A stretch of 64,000 bases of DNA from Synchiropus splendidus (lineage: Eukaryota; Chordata; Actinopteri; Syngnathiformes; Callionymidae). The number at the start of each line of letters is the position of its first letter. Position 1 is the first letter of the stretch. The position numbers and the translations under genes were made by a program. Under the pieces are notes generated by a model. That model did no database searches. It saw nothing but the letters and a program-made list of their open reading frames with translations, and had not been told where the DNA came from. This document shows positions 31,384 through 45,087 of the stretch, one piece after another. The stretch is from contig NC_071335.1 of assembly GCF_027744825.2 (NCBI RefSeq), positions 18,450,501-18,514,500 of the forward strand. The letters run 5' to 3'.

Positions 31384-34300
31384 TAAGAGTGTGTAAACGT
31401 CACCTGACTGTTTACTGATAAACTGCCTCAGTGAGTGCTAGAGACATTTATGAAAAAGCACCATTGATATCCATATTTAATAGTCCCTTTGATAAAATAA
31501 TGCTGTTCCTTTCACTTGGATCTTCCTTTAATAAATCATTTAGCATTTTACGGAATTAAGCTACAAAGAGCTACACAGAATTAGCAGCGGTGGTGTAAAC
31601 ACACCCAGAGGCTTTTCATCTTGCATTTGTGCGTCGCACTTTGTTGCTTTTGATATATGTGATTATTACACCTGTTCACAAAGCAGACTTGCTCAAAGAG
31701 AGTCCTCAAAAATTCTGCAGACACTTTGCACTAAATTTCTCTTGTCAGCATTGCAGTTTCCTGTACAAACTGAGCGTACACCGTCTACATGTGCTGTGTC
31801 GCAGCTAAAAACAAACAGCGACTGCTGGCTCGAGCAGCTTTTGTTGCTTGGAGCTTTTATCAGAGGAGTGATTCTGAGGTCACAGGATGCTACATTATTG
31901 TGCCGTGCACAACAAAGGACTCCACACTGAGATGGTGCACATAACATTTTTTGCGAGTCTGTTCTTCATGTCTACATTCAGCAACAATGACAACTATCCC
32001 AGCAAATGGATGTTAAACATTCCTAATATGAGGGAGGTGCATGTTACGCTGTGGCTTTAAAATCAAAGATTTGCAGTTATTTATTTATGTTTTGAAACAG
32101 CAGGTTTGGTTGTTAAATTCTCTGATGGTTGCTTGGCACTATGTGTGTCAGTTCCACGAATGAAGACCGTAAAGTACTTTGATTCGTGAGGTCAATCCAT
32201 GGTCAATGAAGAACCATTGTTCCTCACAACCGGTGGAGCCGATGTGCTGGAGTTGTTGTTGCTATCAGACAATGTGAATTCCATTTATTTCAAATAACTA
32301 AATATGAGTAAAAATATACAGTAATAACACTGTATTTAAAATTACAGCTGCCACCAACTGCACTTTTATTTTCTTTTCTCTCTGCTTTGTGGATCAGTAT
32401 TCATGGAATTTGTTAGAACCTTCGCGACATTTGAAAGAGGCTGTGAAAATGCAGTCAAATACAGCAGGTGCGCACTTTTTTTCCTTTCATTTAAGACGTC
32501 TACCATCCTCATAATCACGAAGAGGAGGCCAACGGGAAGTTCATTATCCATTTTAAATGCATATCTTCGATGCACTTGAACTCAATTAATCCAAATCGTT
32601 TCGCATCCAGTTACAAAACACTTCAGGCATTTCACCGTCAAAATGTAAAGGTGCACTGATGAAATTGCCAGTGATGAGTTTAATTGAGTCGATCAGAAAA
32701 ATCTGTGTTTTTATTATAGTACGAATAAGTAATAACATTATTGTTAATAATAACTGTAGCAGCAAAGATAATTTCAAATGTATACAGAGAGAGAAGATAA
32801 AGAAATAATACATTATTATATATTATAAAAGAAAAAAAAACTACAAAAAAAAACAAAACAAATAAAAACAGATTATTTTCCGATACAGATAATAGACTTT
32901 GCAGTTATTTACAGTTATTTATTTGTGTCGCAAATCTGTTAAAAATAAAACTTTTTTTTTTCTCTGATTTAACAAATCTATGAAATGAATATCTGGGCTC
33001 ATTCTCATTTGTTTTTTTTTTTCTCCATGTCTCATTTCATCCATCCTTTTATCAGGAACCAATGTTGAAGTCCACTTGACAAACAAACTGGACGTTCTCT
33101 GAGCCATGAAAGACTCATATTCAATGCCTTCGGTCACTTGGAATGGCCGCCGTTTTACCAGTGTAACAATCTGAAAAGGGTTTTCTCCTCAGTTGAGCCA
33201 TTAAAGGCAACCTTGAATCGACTGTGTTCTGGATTTAATGCAATGGAATCATGAGGAAACTCTATAAGACCTTGTGCCTTTCATGTCCCTTTATGTTAAC
33301 AGTTTTCTGCGCCCTATGCTCAGTAGTAGTCAAATAAGTCATTCATTTCCAATTGCGTTTTTTTTTTTTTTACCCGTTGATGGTTCTTCAATAGCTGAAT
33401 CAACTAGCCAGGTGAATGAATATGGCTCAGTGGCTGCTTTAAAACACATTTAAAATGGTGAAGATGGCTGTAGAGTGGGCAGCTGGGAGGTTGTTGAAAA
33501 GAAGCACATACATACGCGGGAAGTTGAAATCATTAGGACTGACTCTCTCCATCCTCTCCACGAAGAGACGCTGTGGCTGAAGTGCTCATTGAAGCATATA
33601 GTGTTCACTGCAGGACATTCCTGGGAACCTGAACTTTGGGTGGAACATCCATTTTGCATTTTCACTGACTTCACAACGGAATTTGAACAACTTTTTTGGT
33701 CCGCAACTGTACGCAGCTGTCTGTGGATAGCTAAACACACGCCCTCTAAAGTCACCACTAAAATATAATACCATAAAAAACTATTCTTTTTCAGGACTAT
33801 AAAATGGTATAAATGTATTATTAAAAATACATTTAAAGGGCAAACCCACTACTTATTTCCCATGGACCCGAGAAGGAACCTATGCCCCGACTGTTTTTCC
33901 GATCAATAAAGCAGGTGGTCAAAATTCCAGCTGACAAATGCTGGTTAAATATAGAAGGAATAATGACATAAACGTGGTAAAATATACATGGTACTGAGTG
34001 AAATGATTTGAAAATTTCACTGAAGAATCTTTAAATGTGCTGCCGAGACTCTATCGTGATATGCAAAGAGACTCATGATCCACCGTGAATGAAGACATTC
34101 TTCTTCCTTCCTCGCTCATGAATGCGTGATTATTTTTTCCAATCCCCACGGTGTATTTGACAAGTGGTACTTCCATTTCAACAGGCTTTAAAATCTGGAA
34201 GTGGCGGACACTGACAGCCTTAACTACTACAACCAAGCCCATTCCCTCCTGGCTTGGAGTGTAATAGAAAATCTTGATATGGCCAGCCAGGGGCGAAGAC

Positions 34301-35477
34301 CGCCACCTCCACACTCATAAAGGAAACAGATGAGGACTCATTCCATTCGCCAGCATTGGGCAGATGTGACAAGAACGGCTTCAAGAAAATGGAGCACGAG
34401 CTCCTGTTTTTAAGCTGTGAACCCCACTGTTTTAGTTTTCTCCTGAAAGTCTCCATGTTTTTCCTCAGTGTACTGCTCATATATCCCTACTTTAAATTCC
34501 CAAATAACCTTGAAGGCAGCGGCAGTGAATATACATACCACTTGGGGATCCAGGGAGCCTCTTTGTCATTATGGGCCGTTAAACAGTAAATCTGGAAACT
34601 CGATTGCAGGGCAGTGAGCTGTAGCGGGGTCGACGGAGGTTGCGATGGATGCGGGATTGACATCATTGGTAGTTAAATGCAACAGAAGAGGGGGGATATT
34701 CATATTTGACTTCGATTCAATTGGATTTGATCAGGCTCAGTAAGAAGCGCTTACAAGCCGCGGGTGGGTTTGAAGGAGGGGCAGTCGGACGCTTGGATGG
34801 GCAGCCAATCTCTGTATCACCAAAGTGACAAACACATTTGAGTTTATTAACAGCTAATGTGGAGGGTGGCAGAGGAGATTTCAAGTTGTTTATTGGGAGA
34901 AAATAAGAGTGAGGGAGTGAAGCAAATGAATGTATGCAGATGGAGAATCAATGCGGTTTGCAGCAATGGCAAACCCAGTTCAAGGTGAATGTTGATCGGC
35001 TCAGAGATTATCTGAGTGACTGTTTCTGTTTAACCCCTAACTATTTTCGTTTTGTTTTCAACACATTTTGACCCCAATGATAGTGATGGTAGCAGGTGAG
35101 GAAAAAAAGCCTCATGTGAAAATGTTCTGGGTGTCAGAAGTTAAAATATTTTTTGGGAAGTGTGGAGGCAGGGATGTTTCAGAAGATGGGTGCCACATCA
35201 AAATAGCCTCTATACCCTGTCTGTCTGTCCTGGCAATGAAAAACATTGCAAAACCACCTAAAGTCTTCAACAACAAAATGTAATTCATCCCCACTCTTCT
35301 GCCTTAAGGTGGGCATTTTATTTTTTTATTTCTCCAGTTATTATTGTGAGTGTGTCTTCAACTTTATTCACACAGAGAATTCAATCATCATTCCCTGTGG
35401 ACAGTTGGACCCTCAGCTCAAATTTGTAATTTGAACTGAATTTGAACCTGAAACAGCGACAAAACTGAATCTAAATA
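31384..35477. other. Unique flank, no gene seen
   Basis: Repeat-poor sequence with A/T runs near 32830 and 33360. Open frames are short, lie on both strands and show no domain. Nothing supportable. Confidence 0.5.
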
Positions 35478-36195
35478 CAGTGGAACCTCGGTTTTTGAAC
35501 GTCCCAGACTTCAAACAAATTGGAGTTTGAACAAAAATTTCGAGACTTTTTTGGTCTGGATTTCAAACAAAAATCCAGAACCCGAACGCCCCCGAAAAAA
35601 ACGGAAAAACATAACCTGCGCGGACCAATCAGCTGACCCACAACGCGCTTTGTGATTGTGTATAACGCAGCCTCTGTATGCAGACGTGTCCCGTTAGCTA
35701 CATTTACTGACTGTTTTTTCTTCATATTGAGGTGTAAAACCTTTCCTGTCTCCACACTGGACCGTGGTAGAGTGTCACAGGGGAGGTGCTCGCTCTCCAC
35801 ACCACTCCAGGGTTTGATGTCCTGTTGTGGGCTGGAGCTGGGACAGGGATGAGGCGAGTCTGGGACAGAGCGTGACTTGGTTTATGACTTTGTCACAGCC
35901 AAACTGCACAGAAGCGCACATTCAGAGCTGGACACGCACCGGGCACCTCTTCACTTCTGGAGAGACGTCACTCACTCGGCAACCCCTCCCACATGCAGCG
36001 GCCACACACATAGAGGAACAGCGCACCTGCAGCAGACACTCTACATTCACTCCTACAAAAGCCTACTTTAAGGCTTGGAACGCATGATTTCTTTTTCCAT
36101 TCATTGTAATGGGAAAAATCAATTCAGATTTCGAACAAATCTCTTCTCGAACGGCCGTCTGGAACGGATTGTGGTCGAGAACCGAGGTAACACTG
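35478..36195 (+). mobile_element. Pogo/Tigger-like MITE, full-length copy B
   Basis: A 718-bp element running from CAGTGGAACCTCGG to CCGAGGTAACACTG, flanked by TA on both sides. The termini continue as longer imperfect inverted repeats rich in TTCGAAC-type motifs. The central part, about 350 bp, is GC-rich and nearly identical between copies. It is the best reference copy of the family in this window. No transposase is encoded. Confidence 0.9.
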
Positions 36196-36534
36196 TAGCA
36201 GTTTCATTAGAAAGATCTTACAGTGCAGTTTTATCATATTTGTACACCAATTGTATGTGTGCTTTGTTATTATTATTAGTGGTATATATTATTTAGATAT
36301 TATTTGGTATATTTTGTATTATTATTAACAACAACAATAATAATAGGTTAGCCAGGTGAATGAATAATGTGGCTATTATTATTACTATTATTACTATTAT
36401 TATCCCAGTGACTAGTGGCTTTTAACGCCTGAATCCATTTTCATAGTACACATGACGCACTCACATGAGTCAACACGAGTACAACTAACTGAGCCTCCTA
36501 GTTTGTGCAACTAAACCACAAGCGGCATCTCATG

Positions 36535-36612
36535 ACACAGTGTCTTGAAATTAGAACACAGTGTCATGAACCCAACAATACTGCTTCATGATACCTCATC
36601 GACCCATCACTA
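36535..36612. mobile_element. hAT-type MITE fragment
   Basis: Contains ATGACACAGTGTCTTG and TGCTTCATGATACCTCATCG and ends ACCCATCACTA, the right terminus of the GTGATGGG family. Confidence 0.6.
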
Positions 36613-37580
36613 CAATAAAGTGAGATGTTGGCTAGGTGTGCGAAGCACATTTCATTGTGTATTTATTGTGTAGTTAATGGTAAATATTATCAATTACTAC
36701 ATAGTTGGTCCACAATTTTATATTCAATATACGTAGTATGCTCAAAAAATGCTGAGAGAAAACTGCTTTTTTAAACTAGTGGAATCCTATTTCAGTCTCA
36801 GGGTCTTGGCAGAGTTAACTGTTTTTTTTTCTTTCTTTTTTGGAATCGAGCAACGAGTGCAATCCAAAGCTCTTAAACAAGTTTGAATAAACACTTCAAA
36901 ATGTCTTTGATTCTTCAGGTGGATTTAGGCCCAAACAAATTAGCCACCATTAAAAATATTTATCCGTTATTTTTACCAAGCATCTCAAATTGGAGAAAAA
37001 AAAAAAAACATAATAAAACTGAGTATAAAAATAAATATTTTGTTGTCGACGAGTAGAGAAAATAAATGCTTTGTCCTTCTGTCTATTTGAAAGCTCCATG
37101 AATGTTTCATTCCGTCACACGTACACTCATCCACCTGACAAAAAAAATTTGAGAGCAAATTGTTGACAAGTCGACTGAATTCAATTTGGTTAAGGTCAGG
37201 TGATTTGACAAGACGAGAAACAAAGGATGAGGATCCAAGCCTGGCTCACTATCGCTGTCTAATTGAGCTGCATGATTGAGAATATTTTCCCTTAAGAGAA
37301 CTAAAAACAAATTGAGAATGGGTATAAACATGATTGAAATTGCAATCATGATGTTGTCTGCGGCGGTCGTAATCAGGGTTGTTCTTCCCGTTCCAGTTCC
37401 TCGTCATGCATTTTAATGCAGCAGCTGAAGGCGAAACAAGAAGAAAAAAAAGAAGGGTGAATGTATTGCATATGGATATTGAGGCTGACTAAAAAAAACG
37501 CAATGAGAAAAAATGTAAACATTTTTGCTTGTTACTTTTTTCCTCATTCGCACGTCACTGCACCAGAGAGTAAACTACAC

Positions 37581-38238
37581 CAGGGGTTCTGAACCTTTTC
37601 GATCTCAGGGTCCACCTCTTCCAGAACAAATGGCTCCATTCACGGAATAGAACGGACTCATTGCTTTTTGCGTTGCATTTCATTTGTGTTCAATAACCAT
37701 ACCATGTTAACTAAACCTTGTGAAATGACATGAAACCACGTGATCACCACAAATATATTTGTCGTGGAAAAGTCAACCAGCAGCAGAACCAGGTGCAAGT
37801 CACGTTCATCATATTTACTTGAGAAAAGCAGAGCAAAAAATTACTGTTGGAAAATTGGATAAACTGCATGTCAAGAAAAAAGTTTGAATAAAATAAATAT
37901 AATAAAACAAAGTCTAAATATCACCAAATATTTTCATTATCATAAATAAGATAAGTAAAGTGTAAATGAAAGTATCGCCATGAAATTAATTTTAAAAACT
38001 GCTCCAATAGATGTTACTGTTGGGGGCGCCATCACTTCCTTTATCTTTTTTTTTCTTTTCGTCATAGTTGCCAACCATCAAAAATTTGCAGCGGTCACAT
38101 CAATTCAATGACACACTTGCCACCATATGCGGCAAGTGTAAAAACTGAGCATCTCACGGGCCAGAGGTGTGGAACAAAAAAAAGTTGTAGCGGGCCTCTA
38201 GGGGGCGCTCGTGGCCCAACTATGGTTAAGAATCACTG
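37581..38238. mobile_element. hAT-Charlie-like element, 658 bp
   Basis: Left end CAGGGGTTCTGAACCTTTT; right end CTATGGTTAAGAATCACTG. These are imperfect inverted repeats of the CAGTGGTTCTCAACCTTT kind typical of Charlie-type hAT elements. The interior contains GGGGGCGCTCGTGGCCC. Eight-base target duplications are not recognisable. Confidence 0.7.
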
Positions 38239-38949
38239 AGCTGGAGACAATAACCGAACTACCTCATGTGGCAGCTTGATGTTATGAAAAGACGGAACAT
38301 GCAGCAATGAATGAAAAGACCTCCGCTTTCAGTGGGTTTACATGAAATATAACGCGACTTCAGACTCTCCCACCCCAAGAATTAGCCTACAATAATAGAA
38401 CAACGGCACGCCCTGCATCTATTCGCTCGGTTCTGGTAGCCGCCCCAGGAGTCCCACAAATCAGTTCGGCTCCAGCCTTTGGCTCTACAGCTCCCTACTC
38501 TCTGGGGTTCCATCACTGAGTTCTCCATTAGCTTTGACTATGACTCGGGGTTCGTTCACTCTCTTGGCTGTCCGAAAAGACAACGCAATATTCAACGGCC
38601 AGAGAAGCATTAAGTCATGACAAGTGCAAATAAATCACTGAGGCACGATGAACACTTCTCACTGGTGTCAAGACAAAAGGTTATTTGTGTTTAGCAGTCC
38701 ATTGATTCCTGCGTAAGATTCTAGACTGAAGGGCTTTCACTGAATCATTCCATTCAAATGCTCAATGATAAATCTTTAAAAATGTGTTAGGACTTCTCTT
38801 TTTTTATTGTTTGCATGCTTTTTCTGTTGTTTTTGTTTCAGGTCAAAAATTATGAAAATAATAATAAATCTTTTGAGATTGTTTTGAAAGAAAGCAGAAA
38901 TTTGAAAAGTTGTGTTTTCTGTTTCGGAAATGTAAACGAAAAAAAAAAG

Positions 38950-39412
38950 AAAAAGTACAGATACGAAGGGACCCTTCTGTCCGTACTCTGCGTTCATTTC
39001 GTCAGCATTTCTTCATGTTTCCACAAATCTGGCAGATATAGACCAAACGGAGCAGTACCACCAGAAACCATGGGGAGCAGTGTTGCAGTTACTACCCGAT
39101 ACGGAGCTCAAATGAGAGACGAAGAAGACATAACAATGGCGGAAATTCTCCAGCGATCAGTCCCGAAGTATGTAACACCCTCCCATCGCCTCCCACAAAG
39201 CTGCTTCTATTTGCGTCTTTTGTGCAAGAGGTACATTATCAATACCTCTTCCAGAGTCGCCATGGTTGTTTTGGAGTTTGTCGTTGTCATAAACCTTTGT
39301 CTCTGGGCTGCACCCTCTGGTGGATATATTGCCGAACAGCAAAAGTACTGTACGGTAAGGTTTTTTTTAAACGGACAGGTACGATTTGATAAGTAAAGTC
39401 TGCATAAATGGG
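38950..39412 (-). mobile_element. Harbinger-like nonautonomous element, copy 2 (reversed)
   Basis: The reverse complement matches copy 1: TATCCACCAGAGGGTGCAGC, then a frame MATLEEVLIMYLLHKRRK, and an end resembling GGCCCATTTATGC at 39412. The AAGGACAG/TCCGTACTC-like far end lies near 38960. Minus-strand open frames in this interval derive from it. Confidence 0.6.
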
Positions 39413-41894
39413 CCAATTGCTGCTGCGGTGAGCAGGAATTGACAGTGGTTGGTCTCAGCTGTGTATAGAAAGGTGCGCGCAAAATGTTCGCGCAAAACGT
39501 TTGCCGCTGCCGCAGCTTAACATGCAGGACAGAGGGGGAAATTGAGATTGTTTTGCTAACTTGAATGTTCATATGGATATGATAACGGTTATTTATTTAT
39601 CCTTGGAACATTATGGCACATAGCCCTTGTATTGTTTGTCTTTGTTTATAAAGATGTCTTCCTTATTGACTTCTCTAGTTTCATTGTGAGTGGGATTCAT
39701 TCCAAGCGCAGTGCATCAGCAGGCGCTTTAAGCTGTCAGTTAACTCTGACTGCTCAGACCTCATCCTTCCTCTTTCAACTTTGATTTGACCGCAGCCATT
39801 AGCCCACTGCTTGTACACTTTCCAGAGCATCTCCACCAGCCTCACAGCGCCTTCTCCCCCTGCGTTCTCGACGGTGGACTTTCCTCACGGGTGAGGTGAT
39901 TCTTAACCAGGAGGTTTCTTGGGTCAGCCCAATTACAAGATCAAAATGTCACGCAAGCCTCCTGAATGTTGAAAGCTGGCCGGGGTGCTAATGAGTAGTT
40001 GCGTAATGAGAGGTCTTGCCATTCGAAGACGCAAGCAAATATGTGGACACGAAAGCACGAGCAGATACACAGGCATTAGCATTAACCATCTGCATCTGCC
40101 ATGTGTCTGTCATTGACTCAATCCATGGCAGAATCTTCTTCTTTCTTTCATGCTGCAATGCTTAGCTTTGGAAGGCAGGCTTCGTTTAGCCTTGTGAGTC
40201 CTTCTTTTAACCGTCTTCATAGGTGTGTAATGATCATTTTTCAGAGGTCAAGGAAACAACGGAAAATAATACACATTTTTTGGAATTTTATGAAGGATAC
40301 GTGTTTATTTCTGCTGTGTGGACGTATTGCCTTGGTGCTAAAGCAAGCAAAAAGGAGAGAAGGGGGACGTTCGTGGTTAAGGAGGAAGACATTTACAGGT
40401 TGTCGTCTGTTGTGTGGTTATAATAGTAATGCAGTCGTGGGGCGGGGTTGATGTGTGCCCCCTATTTTATGTGATTCATCTGACCAGCCCTGTCTGTAGA
40501 ATCCGATGCAGTGGGAAACAAGCAGTGTGGAGCTGAGGATGTATCGATAGCACGCGATCGGAACTTCACGAGTGGCGACACAAACACACAGGAGGAAATA
40601 CACCTAGCACACACGGCAAAGCCTCAAACACATTCACAATATTGTCATCACATCCAGCAAAAATAATGACTGACAAGCGACACGTATTCCATGGATGGCA
40701 TTTTCTATCATTTCCTCCCGTCGTGCCTGTGCCCTTGATGGCTTAAGGATCTGTTTGAGTGTAGGCTGTCTTTGCTTATACCGCTTCCTTTTGGAGATTA
40801 TGCAAATGTGTGTATTCATACATATGCAAGGAGCCATGTCTATCACTGCCTTTGTCTCCACGCTCCTCGCCCTTCGTATTAATATTAGGCTCTCCCGTGG
40901 CAGTGGGAATGGGACAGATCTTAGAAGGAAATGAGGAAGAGGTATAAATAAAAAGAGGTCATTGTTGTCAGAGGCGGATGAGGTGCTGGAAATTACTGCA
41001 GGAGAGCACATGTGAGGTGCACTTTACGGCGAGGGGAAGAATAAATGGTGTAGGGGAGACGGGCAGGCAATTCTTGAGCCGAGGGGAAATGAGAGAGGGA
41101 GGGGGTCGTGGGTCTGAGTCAGGGCATGAATAAGCGGAGGGGGCATGACTTGATGTCACTCAGTTTGAGTGGAGTTTAACAAATCGGACGTACTGTACCA
41201 TAGCCATGCCAGATACGCCGGCTTAAAAATATGTATTTGCATACGGTTACATTTGCATCTGTTTGTTGTTCCACTTGTGTTTATGATGCTCAGTTTTGGA
41301 AAAAAAAATTGTATTGCAGTATGTTTTGACTAACTTGTACTAATATAAACATGAAATGTCACTTCAACTGAGTTGTTATCACATGTTTATTCATGTTTTA
41401 TTATTATTGAAACATGGATCACATTCTTAAATGAAGCTGCTTCTTTGGGCTGTTGGTTTACGGGGTTTCCACCAACAGTTTCCACTGAATTCTGTGTAGA
41501 GAAAGTACTTTCTTGCTATTTCATTATTTTGTTATTATTTATTGATTTATTTGTTGAATAATTGTGATGCAATAATTGTATATAAAAAATATATAATAAT
41601 ATATATCATGTATATTTTTGTGTATAAACCAAAACATCCACGATGAAACACCTGTCATGGTAGACGTCAAATTTGACTTTGAAAAATCCACAGGTTAGAA
41701 ACACAAAATATATTTTTCCATACACTTCCACTGTGATGTGGAAGTAAAGTGATCATTCTGATGTCAAATATTGCAATACAACTGATCGTGATTAAGTATG
41801 ACTCAGACCATGAGTGAGGCACAAACAAGAGGAACAAAGATTTAGAACAGACTCGCAATATGGCTACTCTAATATGGCGCTATGACAGAAATGC
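39413..41894. other. Unique flank, no gene seen
   Basis: No coding or transposon evidence. A purine-rich block at about 40985-41110 is the only compositional anomaly. Confidence 0.5.
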
Positions 41895-41938
41895 TATTTT
41901 ATTTTATTTTATTTTATTTTATTTGATTTTATTTTATT
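41895..41938. repeat. (ATTTT)n short tandem repeat
   Basis: About eight pentanucleotide units, one with a G substitution, followed by ATTGTCAGCACATTATTCCA. This is the reverse of the tail seen near 19384-19457 and is probably a retroposon end. Confidence 0.9.
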
Positions 41939-42648
41939 GTCAGCACATTATTCCAAAGCACATTTTGATTCTCATTCCAAAACAGGGCAAACCAGGAACT
42001 GACAACACAACAAAGCGATGAGACTACAGCGTATCGTGATGTTGGAACAGTCACGGTCTGGCACTGCATTAACCTCCAGCTTCTCTTTACGAGGTGGTGG
42101 TCCAATATGAGTTGCAGCTTCTATCGCGTCTGCCACTGTCAAGACGCACAAAAACCAACACTGGGGCTGACAAAAATAAGAGCGTGGCGGAAGGACCTGT
42201 GACACTTGACTCTTCGCTTGCCTCTAAATTATTCTTGCTTTGCTTATTTTTGTTGACGCCAAATTCTATGGGATCAAATTCAAATTTAGCAAATCCACTC
42301 CGAAACAGAGAGACACATGTTTATTAAAGCGCTGCGCTCCTGCTGTGCATCGTTCAAAATGAAAGGTTACACACCAGATAGAGGAATCTGACACACATCC
42401 CTGTGCACACAAGGCCGTAAACATCCGCTAATCCATTCTCTCACTCATGCACACACTCTCCAAAACTCATACACACCACGCCGCACCCCACTTCTGTTTA
42501 GGGAAAAAAGTAATTACTTTCTCTCCGTGCCTCAATGCCTTCAAAAGCCTCTGTGGGGCGATTCCCCTGTGAGCCAGTGAAATTCACTTAAACAGCTTTT
42601 GAGAGAGTAAGCAGTCTTATTGTTGCACACTGAAACTTTGATTGGAAA

Positions 42649-42688
42649 GGGGGGGGGGGGGGGGGGGGTGGCAGGGTGGGGTGGGAGA
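42649..42688 (+). repeat. G20 tract and adjoining G-rich run
   Basis: Twenty consecutive G residues (42649-42668), then TGGCAGGGTGGGGTGGGAGA. This is a strong candidate for quadruplex formation and a likely source of sequencing-length error. Confidence 0.95.
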
Positions 42689-43445
42689 GGGCAGAGGAAG
42701 ATTGGGCAAAATAAAACTGTTGGCCTGGTATGATATTCCTCAGTCATGTCTCCACTTTATTTCCCGCCACTTCACAGGCACTTAAGACTTTGGCAGGTAA
42801 CACTATAGAAGCCGATGCAAAAACCGAGCGCGTGTGAGGAGCTAGGTGTGCGTGTGCTGCATCATTAAAAATCTATTTCTCCGCAGCCCTTCAGACGCAC
42901 TTTTCTCGCTACACAACCTTGGAAGCGGGCGACTCCCTTAATGTTGACTTTGCTTGCTGCAGCCACCTGTTTGAGCGCCTTAAGTCGCATCAAAGTCAAA
43001 CTCAAAGCAAGTGTCTTCCACAGATGCGCGCTGGGGAAAACTTAAAGGAGAAGAAGAGCTAAATAAACTAATGGAGCTGAAATTAAAGGGATTTACTGTC
43101 CCTCGGCACACAAGTTCCTTCTCAGATCACTCCCTATATGTACTGCGCTACTAACAGAAAGGACAAAGGATTGGGTATCAACGCTGCACTGGTCTTATGA
43201 GAGTCACAAGCCTGATATTTTAAGGTGTCCATGTAGTGGGAACTGGTCTGTCTGCTAGGTAATACTGCCTTGCAACTGCATGGCAGTTATGAGATACAAT
43301 GAAGTAACTATTAACTCAAGAACAGTAGACAGGAAATTATAATGATAATGGATTTCTGCCGCACATCGTAACCCCAAATCACCTTTGTGGATTGTCACGC
43401 GGGAGGGATTGCCTATGCATCAACATGCAACGTGGAAGGCTGACG

Positions 43446-43872
43446 TAAGGTGAAATTATTTGCCCTTTACGAACAAAAATATACCCATCCATTTCAAAGT
43501 AATGTCACCCATCACCATGTCTTTTGTGCATTGGTATTGCTGTTCACCAAGATATCCACCAGGGGGCGCATTCCATCATCAAAAGTTTATGACGACAATC
43601 TCCAAAAAATATCCAGAAACTGTGGTAGATGCATCGATAACGTACCTCTTATATAAAAGACAAAACAAAGGCAGCGGTGTAAAGGATGCGCCGGTCGGTG
43701 ACACCATTAAATATATCGCGACTGGGCGACAGAGGGTTGCGTATCAGGTCGTAAACAGCAACATGGTTTCCAGTGGTACGGGTCCGTTTTGGACGTATCC
43801 GTGAGCATTGTGGAAATGAAATACGGCAGAAATGAACACAGAGCACCGACAGAAGGCTCCAGTCGTCTTCAG
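43446..43872 (+). mobile_element. Harbinger-like nonautonomous element, copy 3
   Basis: Shares with copy 1 the blocks ATATCCACCAGGGGGCGCA, AAAAGACAAAACAAAGGCAG, CATTAAATATATCGCGACTG and ACAGAAGGCTCC. The coding frame is more degraded than in copies 1 and 2, and the ends are indistinct. Confidence 0.55.
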
Positions 43873-45087
43873 CAGGAAGTATTGGAAGTGTCGCGACTGC
43901 AAATCATAATGTCAAGAACCGATAATTTCCAGTTTATTTTCTGTCTTTTTTTGCGTATGAAGCAAACAAAAAGAGTAGCAGTTCCGACAGAAAATTTCAT
44001 CACCGTTTTTTTTTTTTTTAATCACGACACAACTATTTTGACACATCCTTCCACCAGTTGAATATAGAGCAACAAGCAAGTACTGCAACTAATGGTGTCC
44101 AGCGTTCCAGTGGCTACTTCCAACAAGAGCAACGCAGAATGAAAAAAAGATGGGATTATGGATTTAGTGAACATGAGTGAGTTTGCTCCACTCCAAAGCC
44201 CCTCCGGTAAGAAGATCCATGTCTAATAGAACCTTTGGGAAGTCGGGGAATCCGAGATTTGCATTATTGATGTACAGCCAACAAATCTGCGGTGACTTTG
44301 CTGATAATCTCATTTGAATTTGATGAAACATACGAGATGGAGCTTGTTTTCCCCGCCAAAGAAGACATGTGATGGTCTGTGTTTATCTGTCTTTCAGCAA
44401 AACAACTACAATTTCCATCGGATTTTCAGGTGATGCTGATAATAGGACACAAGGAATTTAGTTTTGAGTTCTTCCAAATTGCCATCTGAAACTTTTGAAG
44501 GGTTTGTTTGTCAAGAAAGAACCAACAACCTTGTGTTTTTGCGAGCTCTTGAGCAATACTGTTACCTTCTGCCCCATTGAGCTCATTTGAATTTGACTTT
44601 TAAAGATAAAAATGATATTAAAAAAAAAAAAATGAATGTCATTATAAAGCAATACTTTACTGGTAAGATGCACCTGTTGTTTTGTAGTCCAAAAATTGAG
44701 ACTGACATTTGGAGACTTTTCTTATTCTCACACGCTCCAAAAAAAAAAAAAAAAAGACAATGAGCACCATGAATTTTCATCTGGCAATTATAATAAGTGA
44801 TGGTTCGAACACTGAGGTTACAGTTCAACTCATTTGCATGACGTTGACAATGAGGAGGTGAAAAGTCTTAGTACTTCATTGGTAATATATATGCAAGGCG
44901 AGAAATAGCAGCCCAGTTGAACATGCAAAGTGTGCTTGATTTCTCCGCTTGGTCGCTGCTGTGCCTCGACTCTCCGGTTCTCTCACTGGTTCTGCTCATC
45001 TTTAGAAATGAAAACAATGCTGGAAATAGGATGTTAGGCAACGAGTATGTTGTTAATGGGTCAGCCGTTTATCCACGCCGCCATACA
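43873..45087. other. Unique flank, no gene seen
   Basis: A-runs at about 44619 and 44739. No recognisable coding sequence or transposon. Confidence 0.5.
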
